Shown: positions 42,481 to 51,468 of the stretch, in pieces | Layout of the letters: each line of letters opens with the position of its first letter | Position numbering within the stretch: position 1 is the first letter of the stretch | Assembly: GCF_016598575.1 (NCBI RefSeq) | Contig: NZ_CP066801.1 | Coordinates: 3,968,001-4,032,000, forward strand | DNA: 64,000 nt | DNA from: Streptomyces sp. HSG2 | GTDB lineage: Bacteria; Actinomycetota; Actinomycetes; Streptomycetales; Streptomycetaceae | Direction of reading: 5' to 3' | Notes under the pieces: model-generated | The model's input: only the letters and a program-made list of their open reading frames with translations | Told to the model about the DNA's origin: nothing | The model's database searches: none | Position numbers and translations under genes: made by a program

Positions 42481-44394
42481 TCAGCCGCCGTCGCCGCCCA
42501 GCGGGGTGATCTTCCGCCCGTCCCGTGAGGTGCCCGACAACCGCACCCGCGCGACGTCGTCGGCCGGCGCGGTCAGGACGTGCCCGTCCGCGGACGCCTC
42601 GACCCCGCCGGTGGCCCGCAGCGACGTGGTGTCCGGGTCGCCCGCGGCGAGGAGGTACCGCTCGCCCCCCGGCGCCGTCCAGAGCACCCCGGCGAGCACC
42701 CCGGGGTCGCGGGCTCCGCACGCCGGAACGCCCTCGGCCGCGGCCACCACGGCTCCGGACGGACGGTCCGGCGAGTGGAACTGGACCAGCGTCCGCGCGG
42801 CCTCCCCTCGCCACGTGGTCGCCCGGGTGCACACCCACGCGCCGGTGCCGCTCTCCTCGGGCAGTGGCTGCTCGGCGAAGGCCCAGGCGTTCACCGACCG
42901 CACCCCCAGCCCGCGGGCCGAACCCAGCGAACACGCGAAGGGGGCCCAGGCTCGCCGGGCCGTCGCCCCCACCACCTCGCCGGCCGTGCCGGGCGGTCCC
43001 GCCGTCAGGTGCGCGGGCACCACTTCGCCCAGGTCGCTCATCAACCGTCGGTCCTCGCCGTCGGTCAGCTCCAGGACGCGCCAGGACGCGCACGCCCCCT
43101 CCGTCGGCGTCGCCCCGGCCGCCGGGGAGGTCACCCCGTCGGTCAGGGAGAGTTCCCGTGCCTCGTCGCCCGGTCGTGCCAGGTCCACCTCGGCCGCCCC
43201 CGTCACCCACGGAGCGGTCAGATAGCGCGTGTTCCCGTCCGTGCGACCCAGGACCACGGCGGCGGCCGAGGCGCGGTCCGCGGCGTCGGTGCGCGCCAGG
43301 TCCAGTGCGGCGCCCCCCTCCCCTTCCGCGGGCTCGGCGTACCGGACCAGGCGCAGACCGTCGTGGAGGATCACCACGCGCGCGGCGTCCAGGGTGCCCG
43401 CGTACAGCAGCCGCGGCGGTCCGGCCGGCCCCCCGGTGGGCGTGCCCGGTGTCGCCGAGACGCGCACCGTCCGGCCCGGCCTGGCCCACACGGCGAGCGC
43501 GCGGCGCAACAGCCCCTCGTCGTCCACCAGGTCGCCCCGGGCGGGCCAGACGGCGAAGTCCGTCCGGTCGGCGGTGCGCCAGGCGGTGGGTCGGGCCCTG
43601 GTCAGCAGTGACGGGTCGAGGGCCTCCTCGGCGGCGGGGTTGCGGGCGTAGGGCGGCGCCGCGGCCCCCTCCGGACCCCAGTCGGTCGAGGGCCCGCCCA
43701 CCAGGGCCGCGCACGCGACCAGCGCGCCGACGGCGGCCAAGGTCGCCTGTCCGTGCCGCCGGCGACGGGACAGCGGCGTCGGCCGGGCCCGCAGCGTGCA
43801 CGCGTCGAACCCCGGTGAGGAGAGGAGAGGTTCCCGCCCGGCCAGGGCGTCCGCCTCGCGGGACGCCGCGGCGGTGTCGGCGACCCCGCTCGCGCGCAAC
43901 GCCTCGCGCACCTCTCTGCCGGAGAGCCCCTCCAGGCCGCGCAGCGCGAAGGCCGCACGCCCCGCCGGGGACAGCGCGGACAAGTCCTTCTCCAAGGCGT
44001 CCTCGTGGGGGCCGAGGGCGCGAGGACCTAGCAGAAGTCCCCGGACCTGGGGGAGGAGTGGCGGCAGCCGGGAGAGCCGGGGCAGGCCGCGAGGGAGCGG
44101 TCGGGGATCGGCGCGGAGCGCGGCCCGCACGACCCTGGCCCGCAGCAGCGCGTACGCGGGGTCCCCGGGTCGGGTGGGCGCGGCCGGAGGACGTGTGGGG
44201 CGTCGGGGAAGGGACCCCTGCGTCAGGGCGTGCGCGGCGACCGCCCGGCGGCGCCCCATCGCGGGAGGCAGCACCAGGTACGCCAGCCGGACGAGCCGGG
44301 GGTAGTGCTCGACGAGGGCGGCCTCGGCCCGCTCGACGGCAATGGCCGGGGCGGCCCGCCGTTTGTGACGCGAACCGGCTTCCTGTGATTGCAC
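42481..44394 (-). CDS. Large single-pass membrane protein with a sigma-region-like N-terminus
   Basis: A 637-residue protein. Residues about 20-190 are Arg/Leu-rich with AVERAEAALVEHYPRLVRLAYLVLPP and SALSPAGRAAFALRGLEGLSGREVREAL, which resemble sigma-factor regions 2 and 4 in tempo but lack clear promoter-binding residues. One hydrophobic helix (ATLAAVGALVACAALVGG, about residues 213-230) divides the protein; the C-terminal 400 residues are outside, with repeated short strands (YLTAPWVTG, LLYAGTLDAA), and may form beta-propeller-like folds. GTG start at 44394. A similar architecture exists in other Streptomyces; function unknown. Confidence 0.7.
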   Translation of the reverse strand: MQSQEAGSRHKRRAAPAIAVERAEAALVEHYPRLVRLAYLVLPPAMGRRRAVAAHALTQGSLPRRPTRPPAAPTRPGDPAYALLRARVVRAALRADPRPLPRGLPRLSRLPPLLPQVRGLLLGPRALGPHEDALEKDLSALSPAGRAAFALRGLEGLSGREVREALRASGVADTAAASREADALAGREPLLSSPGFDACTLRARPTPLSRRRRHGQATLAAVGALVACAALVGGPSTDWGPEGAAAPPYARNPAAEEALDPSLLTRARPTAWRTADRTDFAVWPARGDLVDDEGLLRRALAVWARPGRTVRVSATPGTPTGGPAGPPRLLYAGTLDAARVVILHDGLRLVRYAEPAEGEGGAALDLARTDAADRASAAAVVLGRTDGNTRYLTAPWVTGAAEVDLARPGDEARELSLTDGVTSPAAGATPTEGACASWRVLELTDGEDRRLMSDLGEVVPAHLTAGPPGTAGEVVGATARRAWAPFACSLGSARGLGVRSVNAWAFAEQPLPEESGTGAWVCTRATTWRGEAARTLVQFHSPDRPSGAVVAAAEGVPACGARDPGVLAGVLWTAPGGERYLLAAGDPDTTSLRATGGVEASADGHVLTAPADDVARVRLSGTSRDGRKITPLGGDGG

Positions 44395-44575
44395 GGTCGG
44401 GAAAACGAGCGACCCCGGTGATGGTCACCGGCGCTGCCGGTGACGCCCGTCGGGTGGGACGCGCGCGTGGCTGTGCCGGGGCGGTTGAGCGCCGAGCGCG
44501 CCCGGGCCGTATGGGGGTACGCCCGGGTTCGTGTCGAGGCCGGGCGAGCACACCGCCCGAGGACCGGAGGAAGAC

Positions 44576-44974
44576 ATGAGGCCGACCCGACCGACGCCGA
44601 TGGTGGTGGCCGTTGTGGCCGCCCTGGCGCTGACCGGCTGTGGGGCCGGGACGGAGGAGGCGGACGCGGTGCCCGAGACCGCCACGGGCAACCTGGAGCA
44701 GTTGGCCGCGGAGGTGAGATGCAACCCCAACATGCAGACGGACGCCGACGAGATCCGTCAGGCCATCTGCGAGAAGGGGGAGGAGAAGTACGTCCTCGCC
44801 ACCTTCGCGACCGACAGGGGCCAGCGTGAGTGGATCAACACGGCCAAGGACTACGGGGGGTACTACCTCGTGGGCCGCAAGTGGGTCGCCGTCGGACACG
44901 AGGACACGTTGTCGGAGCTGCGGGGCAGCCTGGGAGGCACGGTGGAGGTCGGCCTCAACCACGCCGAACACTGA
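44576..44974 (+). CDS. Small lipoprotein
   Basis: A 132-residue lipoprotein: signal peptide VVAVVAALALTGC with lipobox LTGC (Cys at about residue 21), then an acidic stretch and a compact soluble domain with VRCNPNMQTDADEIRQAICEKGEEKYVLATF and WINTAKDYGGYYLVGRKWVAV in parts. Two further Cys could form a disulfide. GGAGGAAGAC precedes the ATG. No known domain; conserved Streptomyces lipoproteins of this type exist. Convergent with the DUF1996 gene. Confidence 0.78.
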   Translation: MRPTRPTPMVVAVVAALALTGCGAGTEEADAVPETATGNLEQLAAEVRCNPNMQTDADEIRQAICEKGEEKYVLATFATDRGQREWINTAKDYGGYYLVGRKWVAVGHEDTLSELRGSLGGTVEVGLNHAEH

Positions 44975-45025
44975 AGTCGGCGGCGCTTGGCGTCACCCGG
45001 GCGGCGAAGAAGCCCGAAAGACGCG

Positions 45026-45056
45026 GGAGTCGGCGGTGGAGACCACCGCCGACTCC
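45026..45056. terminator. Terminator between convergent genes
   Basis: GGAGTCGGCGGTGG (45026-45039) pairs perfectly with CCACCGCCGACTCC (45043-45056), 3-nt loop. Confidence 0.88.
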
Positions 45057-45080
45057 TCCCCCCTGGCCCGGTTCACCGGG

Positions 45081-46655
45081 TCACTGGCAGTCCCTCCCGC
45101 TGTTGACGCACTCGACCACCCGGTCCATCAGGTCCTCGTCCATGACGTTGATGAAGTCGTTGTGATCGGTGATCGGCTTGTGCAACTGCTCCGGGAAACC
45201 GTCCACGGCGAAGGGGCTGCGGACCTGACCGTCCTCGACGACCGGGGCGGGAACGTCGTAGACCAGCCGGATCTGCAACTGCGGGATGGCCTGGAACCCG
45301 TTGGCGCAGCTTCCGTCAGCCTGCACGAAGTCCACGTGGTCGCGGTGGTTGGCGCTGTCGATGTTCTGACCGTCCCAGCAGCTCTGGAAGTTCGCGGTGC
45401 GCACCAGCTTGCTGCCCTCGGGACAGATCGGGTAGAGGTCCGTCAGCTGTCGGTCCTCGAAGCCGGTGCAGCTGAGCGAGGCGTTGGCGTTGGCGTCGCC
45501 GTTGGTGAAGGCCTTGGCGTCGCCGGTGATCACCCGCAGGAACTTCGGCATCGCGACGACGTCGCCCGCCTTGTTGCCGACGAAACGGATCTCGGCCTCG
45601 TCGGCCTTCAGGATCCGACCCACGTTGCCTTCCGCGCCGCCGCCGAGGTCGTCGGCGTCGAACTCGTCGGTGCCGTCCTGGAGACGCAGCACCGGCCAGT
45701 AGTAGGTGGACTTGTCGGCGGTGTTGCGGCAGGTGGTGTCCGCGGCCTCCAGGTCCTCGTCGCTGGCGAAGGCGGTGTTGCCCTGGTTGCCCACGTAGTC
45801 GTGGGTGTGGTGGGCGCCGTTGTCGACGCCGGGCGCCACGACCAGGTTGTCGCTGTTGAACAGGTCGTTCTCGTTGACGCCGCAGAAGGTGGTGAAACTG
45901 CCCTGGCTTCCGGTGTCCCCGTCCGCCTTGAGACCGTTGCCGTTGGCCGGCGGCACGTTGGGCTCGACGGTGGTGATGTCCACGAAGTCCGCTGCGAACG
46001 GGCCGGCGGCGCCGTTGCCGTTGTCGTCGATGTCCCCGACGTCGCCCGGGTCCGCGCCGTCGCCCTGGTCCTGCCCGTCCCCTTGGTCCTGCGCGTCGCC
46101 CTGGTCCTGTCCGTCGCCGCGGTCGCGGTCGCCCCGGCCCCCCCTGTCGTCGCCTCGGCCGCGGCCTCTGGTGAGCTGGACCTCGTCGGCGGGCAGCCCC
46201 TCGCAGCCGGCCAGCTCGTCCATGCTCTCGTCGGCGTCGCCTCCGGCGCTGTCGATCCTCTGCTGGATTCGGTCGATGACCGCCTTCCGCCGGTCCTTGA
46301 GCGGCTTGAGGATGCTGTTCTGGACGTACTGGCCGTCCTGCTCCTGGGCCTTCCGGGTGGAGGCGAGGCGCTTGTACGCGGTGGTGATCTGCTCGTCCAG
46401 GGTGGCCAGCTCGCGGTCGACCTCACCGCGCGCCCGCTCGGGCACACCGGAGATCTGCTGCCCCACGTCGGGGCAGTCGAGGGTGGCGACCTGGGCCGCG
46501 ACGGTCTTGATCTGGTCCTGGTCGGACTTCTTCTCGTGCGCCGAGGCGTAGAAGTTGGCCCAGACCAACCCGCCCCCGCCGACGGCGAGGGCCGCGGACG
46601 CGGCGATGGCCTTCGTGGCCAGCGGCGTACGGCGCTTTCTTGTGTTGCGTCCCAT
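45081..46655 (-). CDS. Secreted DUF1996 domain protein
   Basis: A 524-residue protein with a signal or anchor segment (ATKAIAASAALAVGGGGLVWA, residues 14-34 in parts), a helical coiled region (about 50-130: AQVATL, AYKRLASTRKAQEQ), an acidic low-complexity linker built from DQGDGQDQGD-like repeats, and a C-terminal DUF1996 domain (about 250-524) with GAHHTHDYVGN, YWPVLRLQDG, FQSCWDGQNIDS and HVDF. DUF1996 is known from fungi and actinobacteria, usually secreted; its activity is unknown. Conserved His residues (HHTHD, HRDHVDF) could bind metal. Start ATG 46655. Confidence 0.85.
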   Translation of the reverse strand: MGRNTRKRRTPLATKAIAASAALAVGGGGLVWANFYASAHEKKSDQDQIKTVAAQVATLDCPDVGQQISGVPERARGEVDRELATLDEQITTAYKRLASTRKAQEQDGQYVQNSILKPLKDRRKAVIDRIQQRIDSAGGDADESMDELAGCEGLPADEVQLTRGRGRGDDRGGRGDRDRGDGQDQGDAQDQGDGQDQGDGADPGDVGDIDDNGNGAAGPFAADFVDITTVEPNVPPANGNGLKADGDTGSQGSFTTFCGVNENDLFNSDNLVVAPGVDNGAHHTHDYVGNQGNTAFASDEDLEAADTTCRNTADKSTYYWPVLRLQDGTDEFDADDLGGGAEGNVGRILKADEAEIRFVGNKAGDVVAMPKFLRVITGDAKAFTNGDANANASLSCTGFEDRQLTDLYPICPEGSKLVRTANFQSCWDGQNIDSANHRDHVDFVQADGSCANGFQAIPQLQIRLVYDVPAPVVEDGQVRSPFAVDGFPEQLHKPITDHNDFINVMDEDLMDRVVECVNSGRDCQ

Positions 46656-46958
46656 GGAACTCCTCTGCTTCCTTGCGGGGGCATCGAGGCGCCCGTCAGG
46701 AGTGAAGCGGCCCCCTCAGATACGCGGGCCGCCCCGGAGGCGTTCAACCGTCCCGGGAGCGAACGAGGATCCCGTGGGAAATTCCCGCCCCGACTACGCC
46801 GCGAACACACGGAGTTGTCGCCGACTCGCGGGCCCTCGCCCGGCGGGGTCCCCGTCGGGCGAGGGCGACGGCTCCGTGTCGGTGCCTCTTCCTAGAATGG
46901 AAGACATGTTCGAAGGTGGCGCCCCGGGCGGGCGCCACCCGAACCGCGACAGGAGAGG

Positions 46959-47282
46959 ATGCCCGTGCCCGCTGCCGCCGTCGAGCCCGAGCCCCAGCCG
47001 TCCCCCGCCCCCGAATCGCGCCCCGGTGCGCCGGTCCACCCGCCCAGCGCACCGGTCCGCAAGAGGCCATTGCCGCCGGGTCGCCCCCGCGCCTGGTACA
47101 TCGCGCACAACCGACGACTCAAGGCCATGCGCCTCGCCATCGCCCTCCTCGACTCCGGTGTCCACCGACCGATCCAGGCTTCCGACGACACGATCCGCGG
47201 CGCGGCGCGGACGATCGGCCTCCACCGGCCGTCGGACACCACGTGCCGCATGGTCCGCGTGTTGATGCGGTTCTCGCGCTGA
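46959..47282 (+). CDS. DUF6274-type protein
   Basis: A 107-residue protein with a Pro-rich N-terminal half (about 45 residues, PEPQPSPAPESRPG) and a conserved helical half: PLPPGRPRAWYIAHNRRLKAMRLAIALLDSGVH in parts, then TIRGAARTIGLHRPSD and CRMVRVLMRF. This matches the small actinobacterial DUF6274 group. AGGAGAGG overlaps the ATG closely; GTG 46965 (two codons later) is better spaced. The C-terminal part looks like a three-helix DNA-binding unit, but that is inference. Confidence 0.72.
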   Translation: MPVPAAAVEPEPQPSPAPESRPGAPVHPPSAPVRKRPLPPGRPRAWYIAHNRRLKAMRLAIALLDSGVHRPIQASDDTIRGAARTIGLHRPSDTTCRMVRVLMRFSR

Positions 47283-47304
47283 CCGACACTCCGACCCACG
47301 TTCG

Positions 47305-47337
47305 GGGCGCGCCGGCTCAAAGGCCCGGCGCGCCCCA
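47305..47337. terminator. Terminator overlapping the end of pspAB
   Basis: GGGGCGCGCCGG (47305-47316) pairs with CCGGCGCGCCCC (47326-47337). It sits between two convergent genes and includes the last codons of pspAB. Confidence 0.8.
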
Positions 47338-47901
47338 CACCGGAAACCAGCGCGCGAGGTCGCCCTCGATCGACAGGTCGTCGGAGAGGGCGGCCCGCAC
47401 CCGCAACTCCAGGGGGTTGTCGCGCCGCTGTCCGCCGCCCGAGAGCGGGGCGAAGGGGTAGAAGGTGCCCCGCTTGTAGAGGTAGACCAGCGCGATCCGC
47501 CGTCCGTCCTCGTGGTGAAAGCCGACCAGGGAGCACAGGAGCTGGGGGCCGAAGCCGTTCGCCTCCAGGGTGCTGTTCACCGCGTGCAGGTCGTTGACCA
47601 GGGCGGGCATGGCGTCGGGGGAGCGCTGGGACTCCAGCCACGAATAGCCGTAGTCGTCGCGGCTCAGCTCGACGGGGAGCCCGCCGCGCTCGGCGTCCGC
47701 GCCGAGCAGCTCCATGACCTCCCGGTGGGTCTGCTCGAAGGCGGCACCCTCGACCGTCGCGAAGCAGACCGCCCCCCGACCGGTGGGGGTGAACCCGGTC
47801 GCCGCCTGGAGGCTGAGGGCCGCCGACGGCACGGCGAAGAGTCGGTCGAGGTCGGGGGCGACCGGCCGGGTGCGGCCCAGCAGGATGTCGAGCAGTCTCA
47901 T
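47317..47901 (-). CDS. pspAB: PspA-associated protein PspAB
   Basis: A 194-residue soluble protein with the family start LLDILLGRTRPVAPDLDRLF, SLQAATGFTPTGRGAVCF, SRDDYGYSW and HAVNSTLEANGF. PspAB proteins occur beside PspA (phage-shock) genes or with HtpX, and take part in membrane-stress response; the exact role is not known. ATG 47901 has GAAGGAG ahead; the frame is open further upstream but codes for non-conserved residues. It is 268 bp downstream of htpX on the same strand. Confidence 0.85.
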   Translation of the reverse strand: MRLLDILLGRTRPVAPDLDRLFAVPSAALSLQAATGFTPTGRGAVCFATVEGAAFEQTHREVMELLGADAERGGLPVELSRDDYGYSWLESQRSPDAMPALVNDLHAVNSTLEANGFGPQLLCSLVGFHHEDGRRIALVYLYKRGTFYPFAPLSGGGQRRDNPLELRVRAALSDDLSIEGDLARWFPVWGAPGL

Positions 47902-48169
47902 CGGCACTCCTTCGTGCGTGTCCGGCCCGCGGGCCGGGTGTGCGGGCGAGGCCCCCGCGCGGGTCGGGGGCCGGTCCGGTGGGGCGTCGCCGGCGCGGCG
48001 TGGCGGGCGGCGAGGACGGGGCGCCGACCGGGGGGGCTGAGTGGGCGAAGTCGGTGGTCCACCCCAGGGGGAATCGAGGGTTCGAAGAGCGTCGCCCGCG
48101 CCGCGGACGGTCGTCTCGTGCTCGGCCCCGTGGGCGTCCGCGGACACCCACGGGGCCGGGCGGCACCTC

Positions 48170-49087
48170 TCAGGCGCCCTCGGGTGCCGCCGCTTCGCCC
48201 AGTTCCGTCGAGATCCTGCCCAGCTGCTCCAGCCGGTCCTCCAGGCTCGGGTGAGTGGAGAACAGCCGCGCCAGTCCGGGCCGGGCGCCGAGCGCCGGGG
48301 TGAAGTAGAAGGCGTTGAAGGCCTGGGCCGTCCGCAGGTCCTTGCTCGGGATCCGGGCGATGTCGCCGGTGACCTTGGTCAGCGCCGAGGCCAGCGCCGA
48401 CGGCCGGCCGGTCAGGAGCGCCGCCGCGCGGTCCGCTGCCAGCTCCCGGTATCGGGAGAGGGCTCTGATCAGCAGGAAGCTCAGTGCGTAGACGGCGGCG
48501 GAGACGCCCATCACGGCGGCGAAGACGACGACGGTGTTCTGGTCGCGGCGCCCGCCGCCGAACAACTGGGAGTAGAACGCGAAGCGGACGATCAGGCCGG
48601 CTATGACCCCGAGGAAGGAGGCCACGGTGATCACGGCGACGTCCCGGTGCGCCACGTGCGACATCTCGTGCGCGAGCACGCCCTCCAACTCGGCGGGATC
48701 CAGTCGTCTCAGCAGCCCGCTGGTCACGCACACCACGGCGTGGTCGGCGTTCCGCCCGGTGGCGAAGGCATTGGGCATGTCCATGTCGGAGACGGCCACC
48801 GTGGGCTTGGGCATGTCGGCCATGGCGCTCAGCCGGTCGACCAGCGCGTGCAACTCCGGATACTGCTCTCGCTCCACGACCCTGCCCCGCATCGCGTACA
48901 GGGCGATCCGGTCGGAGAACCAGAACTGGGCCCACAGCGCCACACCGGCGATCACGACGACCAGCACCCAGGACCGCAGGAGGGCGATCAGCAGCGCGAT
49001 GAACGCCACGTACAACAGGCCGAGCAGGAACAGCGTGAGCCCCATCCGCATGGTGAGCCCTCGATCGCTCCGGAAGCGGCTACGCAT
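48170..49087 (-). CDS. htpX: HtpX-type membrane zinc protease
   Basis: A 305-residue M48 metalloprotease that degrades misfolded membrane proteins. Two N-terminal transmembrane helices (LTLFLLGLLYVAFIALLIALL; VLVVVIAGVALWAQFWF) and the zinc motif HEMSH in VLAHEMSHVAHRD (about residue 145), followed by two more helices and the third ligand Glu in RYRELAAD. C-terminal THPSLEDRLEQL is typical. ATG 49087 chosen because MRSRFRSDRGLT matches homologous starts; GTG 49096 is also possible. Confidence 0.9.
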   Translation of the reverse strand: MRSRFRSDRGLTMRMGLTLFLLGLLYVAFIALLIALLRSWVLVVVIAGVALWAQFWFSDRIALYAMRGRVVEREQYPELHALVDRLSAMADMPKPTVAVSDMDMPNAFATGRNADHAVVCVTSGLLRRLDPAELEGVLAHEMSHVAHRDVAVITVASFLGVIAGLIVRFAFYSQLFGGGRRDQNTVVVFAAVMGVSAAVYALSFLLIRALSRYRELAADRAAALLTGRPSALASALTKVTGDIARIPSKDLRTAQAFNAFYFTPALGARPGLARLFSTHPSLEDRLEQLGRISTELGEAAAPEGA

Positions 49088-49238
49088 GTCTATCACCCCG
49101 CACTGGCATCGGCCTTCGCTTCCCTCCAGTGTGCACCAGTCCGGACGAACCGCCCCGAGTCGCCCCCAGAGGGGCCGGTCTCGGGGCTGCCACCAGCCGT
49201 CGGGGGCGCCGGGCGGGATCTCCCGGAACGGATGGGGG

Positions 49239-49550
49239 CTAGCCGAGATAGCCCAGGACCAGGATGACCGCCACGAGGGAGGCGAAGACCAAGGTCACGG
49301 AGAGCCACGGCGAGCGCCGTCCGCCGGAGAGCCGGAAGCGGAAGCGCCGCCGAAGACGCGGGCGCGGACCCGGTCCCGACCGGGCGCGCCGCGACCGGCC
49401 GTCCGGTTCGGGGCGGAAGGGGACGGGGCCCGGGGGGTCGTCCTTCCAGCGGGCGGCGAGCATCCGGGCACGCGCCGACGGCTCCTTGTAGGGAGCGCCC
49501 TCGGCCCACCTCAGGTCGAACTCCCGCTCGTCGTCTTCCGGCTCGGGCAT
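49239..49550 (-). CDS. Small tail-anchored hypothetical protein
   Basis: A 103-residue protein: acidic start, conserved FDLRWAEGAPYKEP and ARMLAARWKDDPPGPVPFRP, an Arg-rich stretch (SRRARSGPGPRPRLRRRFRFR), and one hydrophobic C-terminal helix (LSVTLVFASLVAVILVLGYL). This looks like a protein anchored by its tail with a basic linker at the membrane. It lies downstream of glnA after a strong terminator. Conserved in Streptomyces at this position, from memory. Function unknown. Confidence 0.72.
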   Translation of the reverse strand: MPEPEDDEREFDLRWAEGAPYKEPSARARMLAARWKDDPPGPVPFRPEPDGRSRRARSGPGPRPRLRRRFRFRLSGGRRSPWLSVTLVFASLVAVILVLGYLG

Positions 49551-49671
49551 CTCTCGCCTCCTCCCCCCTCCTCGCGCCGCTCACGGGGGATCCCACCCGC
49601 CAGTCGAACGCGTGTGCATCCCAGCATGCCAGAGGCGCGGAGGCCGGGGAATCGCCGCTATCCGGTGGAAC

Positions 49672-49713
49672 GCCCGAGCCCCCCTCCCCGGTTCCGGGGA
49701 GGGGGGCTCGGGC
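49672..49713 (-). terminator. Strong terminator after glnA
   Basis: An uninterrupted 19-bp stem: GCCCGAGCCCCCCTCCCCG (49672-49690) with its exact complement (49695-49713), loop GTTC. Confidence 0.93.
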
Positions 49714-49770
49714 GGCCGACGGCGCACCCGCGGCCCGGTCAGCGGAGAGCTGCTCAGGGCCGGGGTCATA

Positions 49771-51180
49771 TCACACGTCGAAGTACAGCTCGAACTCGTG
49801 CGGGTGAGGACGGAGCTGGAGCGGGGCGATCTCGTTGCTCCGCTTGAGGTCGATCCACGTCTCGATGAGGTCGGACGTGAAGACGTCGCCCTGGAGGAGG
49901 AACTCGTGGTCCGCCTCCAGGCGGTCCAGGACGGCGCCGAGGGAGGTCGGGACCTGGGCCACGTTGGCGTGCTCCTCGGGTGCCAGCTCGTACAGGTCCT
50001 TGTCGATCGGCTCGGCCGGCTCGATCTTGTTCTTGATCCCGTCCAGGCCGGCCAGCAGCAGGGCGGAGAAGGCGAGGTAGGGGTTGCCGGAGGAGTCGGG
50101 AGCCCGGAACTCGACCCGCTTGGCCTTCGGGTTCGAGCCGGTGATCGGGATGCGCATCGCGGCGGAGCGGTTGCGCTGCGAGTACACCAGGTTGATCGGG
50201 GCCTCGAAGCCCGGCACCAGGCGGTGGTAGGAGTTCACCGTCGGGTTGGTGAAGGCCAGCAGGGACGGGGCGTGCTTGAGAACGCCGCCGATGTAGTAGC
50301 GGGCGGTGTCCGACAGCCCGGCGTAGCCCTGCTCGTCGTAGAAGAGCGGCTCGCCACCGCTCCACAGCGACTGGTGCACGTGCATGCCGGAGCCGTTGTC
50401 CCCGAAGATCGGCTTGGGCATGAAGGTGGCCGTCTTGCCGTTGCGCCAGGCCACGTTCTTGACGATGTACTTGAACAACTGGAGGTCGTCGGCGGCGGCG
50501 AGCAGCGTGTTGAACTTGTAGTTGATCTCGGCCTGGCCTGCCGTGCCCACCTCGTGGTGCTGCCGCTCCAGCTTCAGGCCGGAGCGCTCCAGCTCCAGGG
50601 AGATCTCGGCGCGCAGGTCGGCGAAGTGGTCGACCGGCGGGACCGGGAAGTAGCCGCCCTTGTAGCGGACCTTGTACCCGCGGTTGCCCTCCAGGGCGCC
50701 GGTGTTCCAGGCCCCCGCCTCGGAGTCGATGTGGTAGAAGGACTCGTTCGCGCTGGTGGCGAAGCGTACGCTGTCGAAGACGTAGAACTCCGCCTCCGGC
50801 CCGAAGTACGCCGTGTCCGCGATGCCGGTGGAGGCGAGGTAGGCCTCCGCCTTCTTGGCCACGTTCCGCGGGTCGCGCGAGTACTGCTCGCCCGTGATCG
50901 GGTCGTGGATGAAGAAGTTGACGTTCAGCGTCTTGTCCCGACGGAACGGGTCGACCCGCGCGGTCGACAGGTCCGCCCGCAGTGCCATGTCGGACTCGTG
51001 GATCGCCTGGAAACCGCGGATGGACGAACCGTCGAAGGCCAGCTCCTCGGCGGGGTCGAACGCCTCGGCGGGCACCGTGAAGTGCTGCATCACACCCGGC
51101 AGGTCGCAGAATCGTACGTCGACGAACTTGACGTCCTCGTCCGCGATGAACTTCTTGGCCTCGTCGGCGTTCTGGAACAT
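49771..51180 (-). CDS. glnA: Glutamine synthetase type I
   Basis: A 469-residue dodecameric enzyme that makes glutamine from glutamate, ammonium and ATP. Features: FDGSSIRGF, metal-binding EAEFYVFD, GMHVHQSLW, the ATP site NSYHRLVPGFEAP, RIPITGSNPKAKRVEFR in parts, and the adenylylation loop DKDLYELAPEE with Tyr397, the residue GlnE modifies. The normal motif has NLY; Asp-Leu-Tyr here is a mild variant. A GlnR operator lies about 100-135 bp upstream of the start and a strong terminator follows. It is the main ammonium-assimilating synthetase. Confidence 0.97.
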   Translation of the reverse strand: MFQNADEAKKFIADEDVKFVDVRFCDLPGVMQHFTVPAEAFDPAEELAFDGSSIRGFQAIHESDMALRADLSTARVDPFRRDKTLNVNFFIHDPITGEQYSRDPRNVAKKAEAYLASTGIADTAYFGPEAEFYVFDSVRFATSANESFYHIDSEAGAWNTGALEGNRGYKVRYKGGYFPVPPVDHFADLRAEISLELERSGLKLERQHHEVGTAGQAEINYKFNTLLAAADDLQLFKYIVKNVAWRNGKTATFMPKPIFGDNGSGMHVHQSLWSGGEPLFYDEQGYAGLSDTARYYIGGVLKHAPSLLAFTNPTVNSYHRLVPGFEAPINLVYSQRNRSAAMRIPITGSNPKAKRVEFRAPDSSGNPYLAFSALLLAGLDGIKNKIEPAEPIDKDLYELAPEEHANVAQVPTSLGAVLDRLEADHEFLLQGDVFTSDLIETWIDLKRSNEIAPLQLRPHPHEFELYFDV

Positions 51181-51278
51181 CCAGCTCCTCCTACTCCCGA
51201 CCGTCCCGCCGGGGTGGTAGATCGTTCGTGCGGCCCAGGGCTGGTGGCACGCTCTGGCCTCGACCCTAGGGACGGGGG

Positions 51279-51316
51279 ATTTCTCCGGCGTGACCCGTTT
51301 GTTTCGCAGGCGTTAA
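51279..51316 (-). promoter_or_regulatory. GlnR operator upstream of glnA
   Basis: Read on the glnA strand: TTAAC-n6-GAAAC-n6-GTCAC-n6-GAAAT, four half-sites with exact 6-nt spacers. This is the a-b-a-b pattern of the Streptomyces GlnR box (gTnAC-n6-GaAAC, twice). It would give nitrogen-dependent control of glnA. GlnR itself is not in the window. Confidence 0.88.
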
Positions 51317-51456
51317 CCGGAACCCGCCTCCAGAGTAGTGCGGTGACCGGCGATGTTCCCCTCGCGGTGAACCGACCGGGCCGACGCCCGGCGGGTCGTC
51401 GCCGTCCCGCCGGGCCCCGCGCCACCCCGGCGTCCGGGGGCGTCCCGAGGCCGCAG

Positions 51457-51468
51457 TACCGTGTACGG
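51457..51468 (+). promoter_or_regulatory. -10 box of a leaderless transcript (RDD gene)
   Basis: TACCGT at 51457-51462, six bases, then GTG at 51469. Confidence 0.5.
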
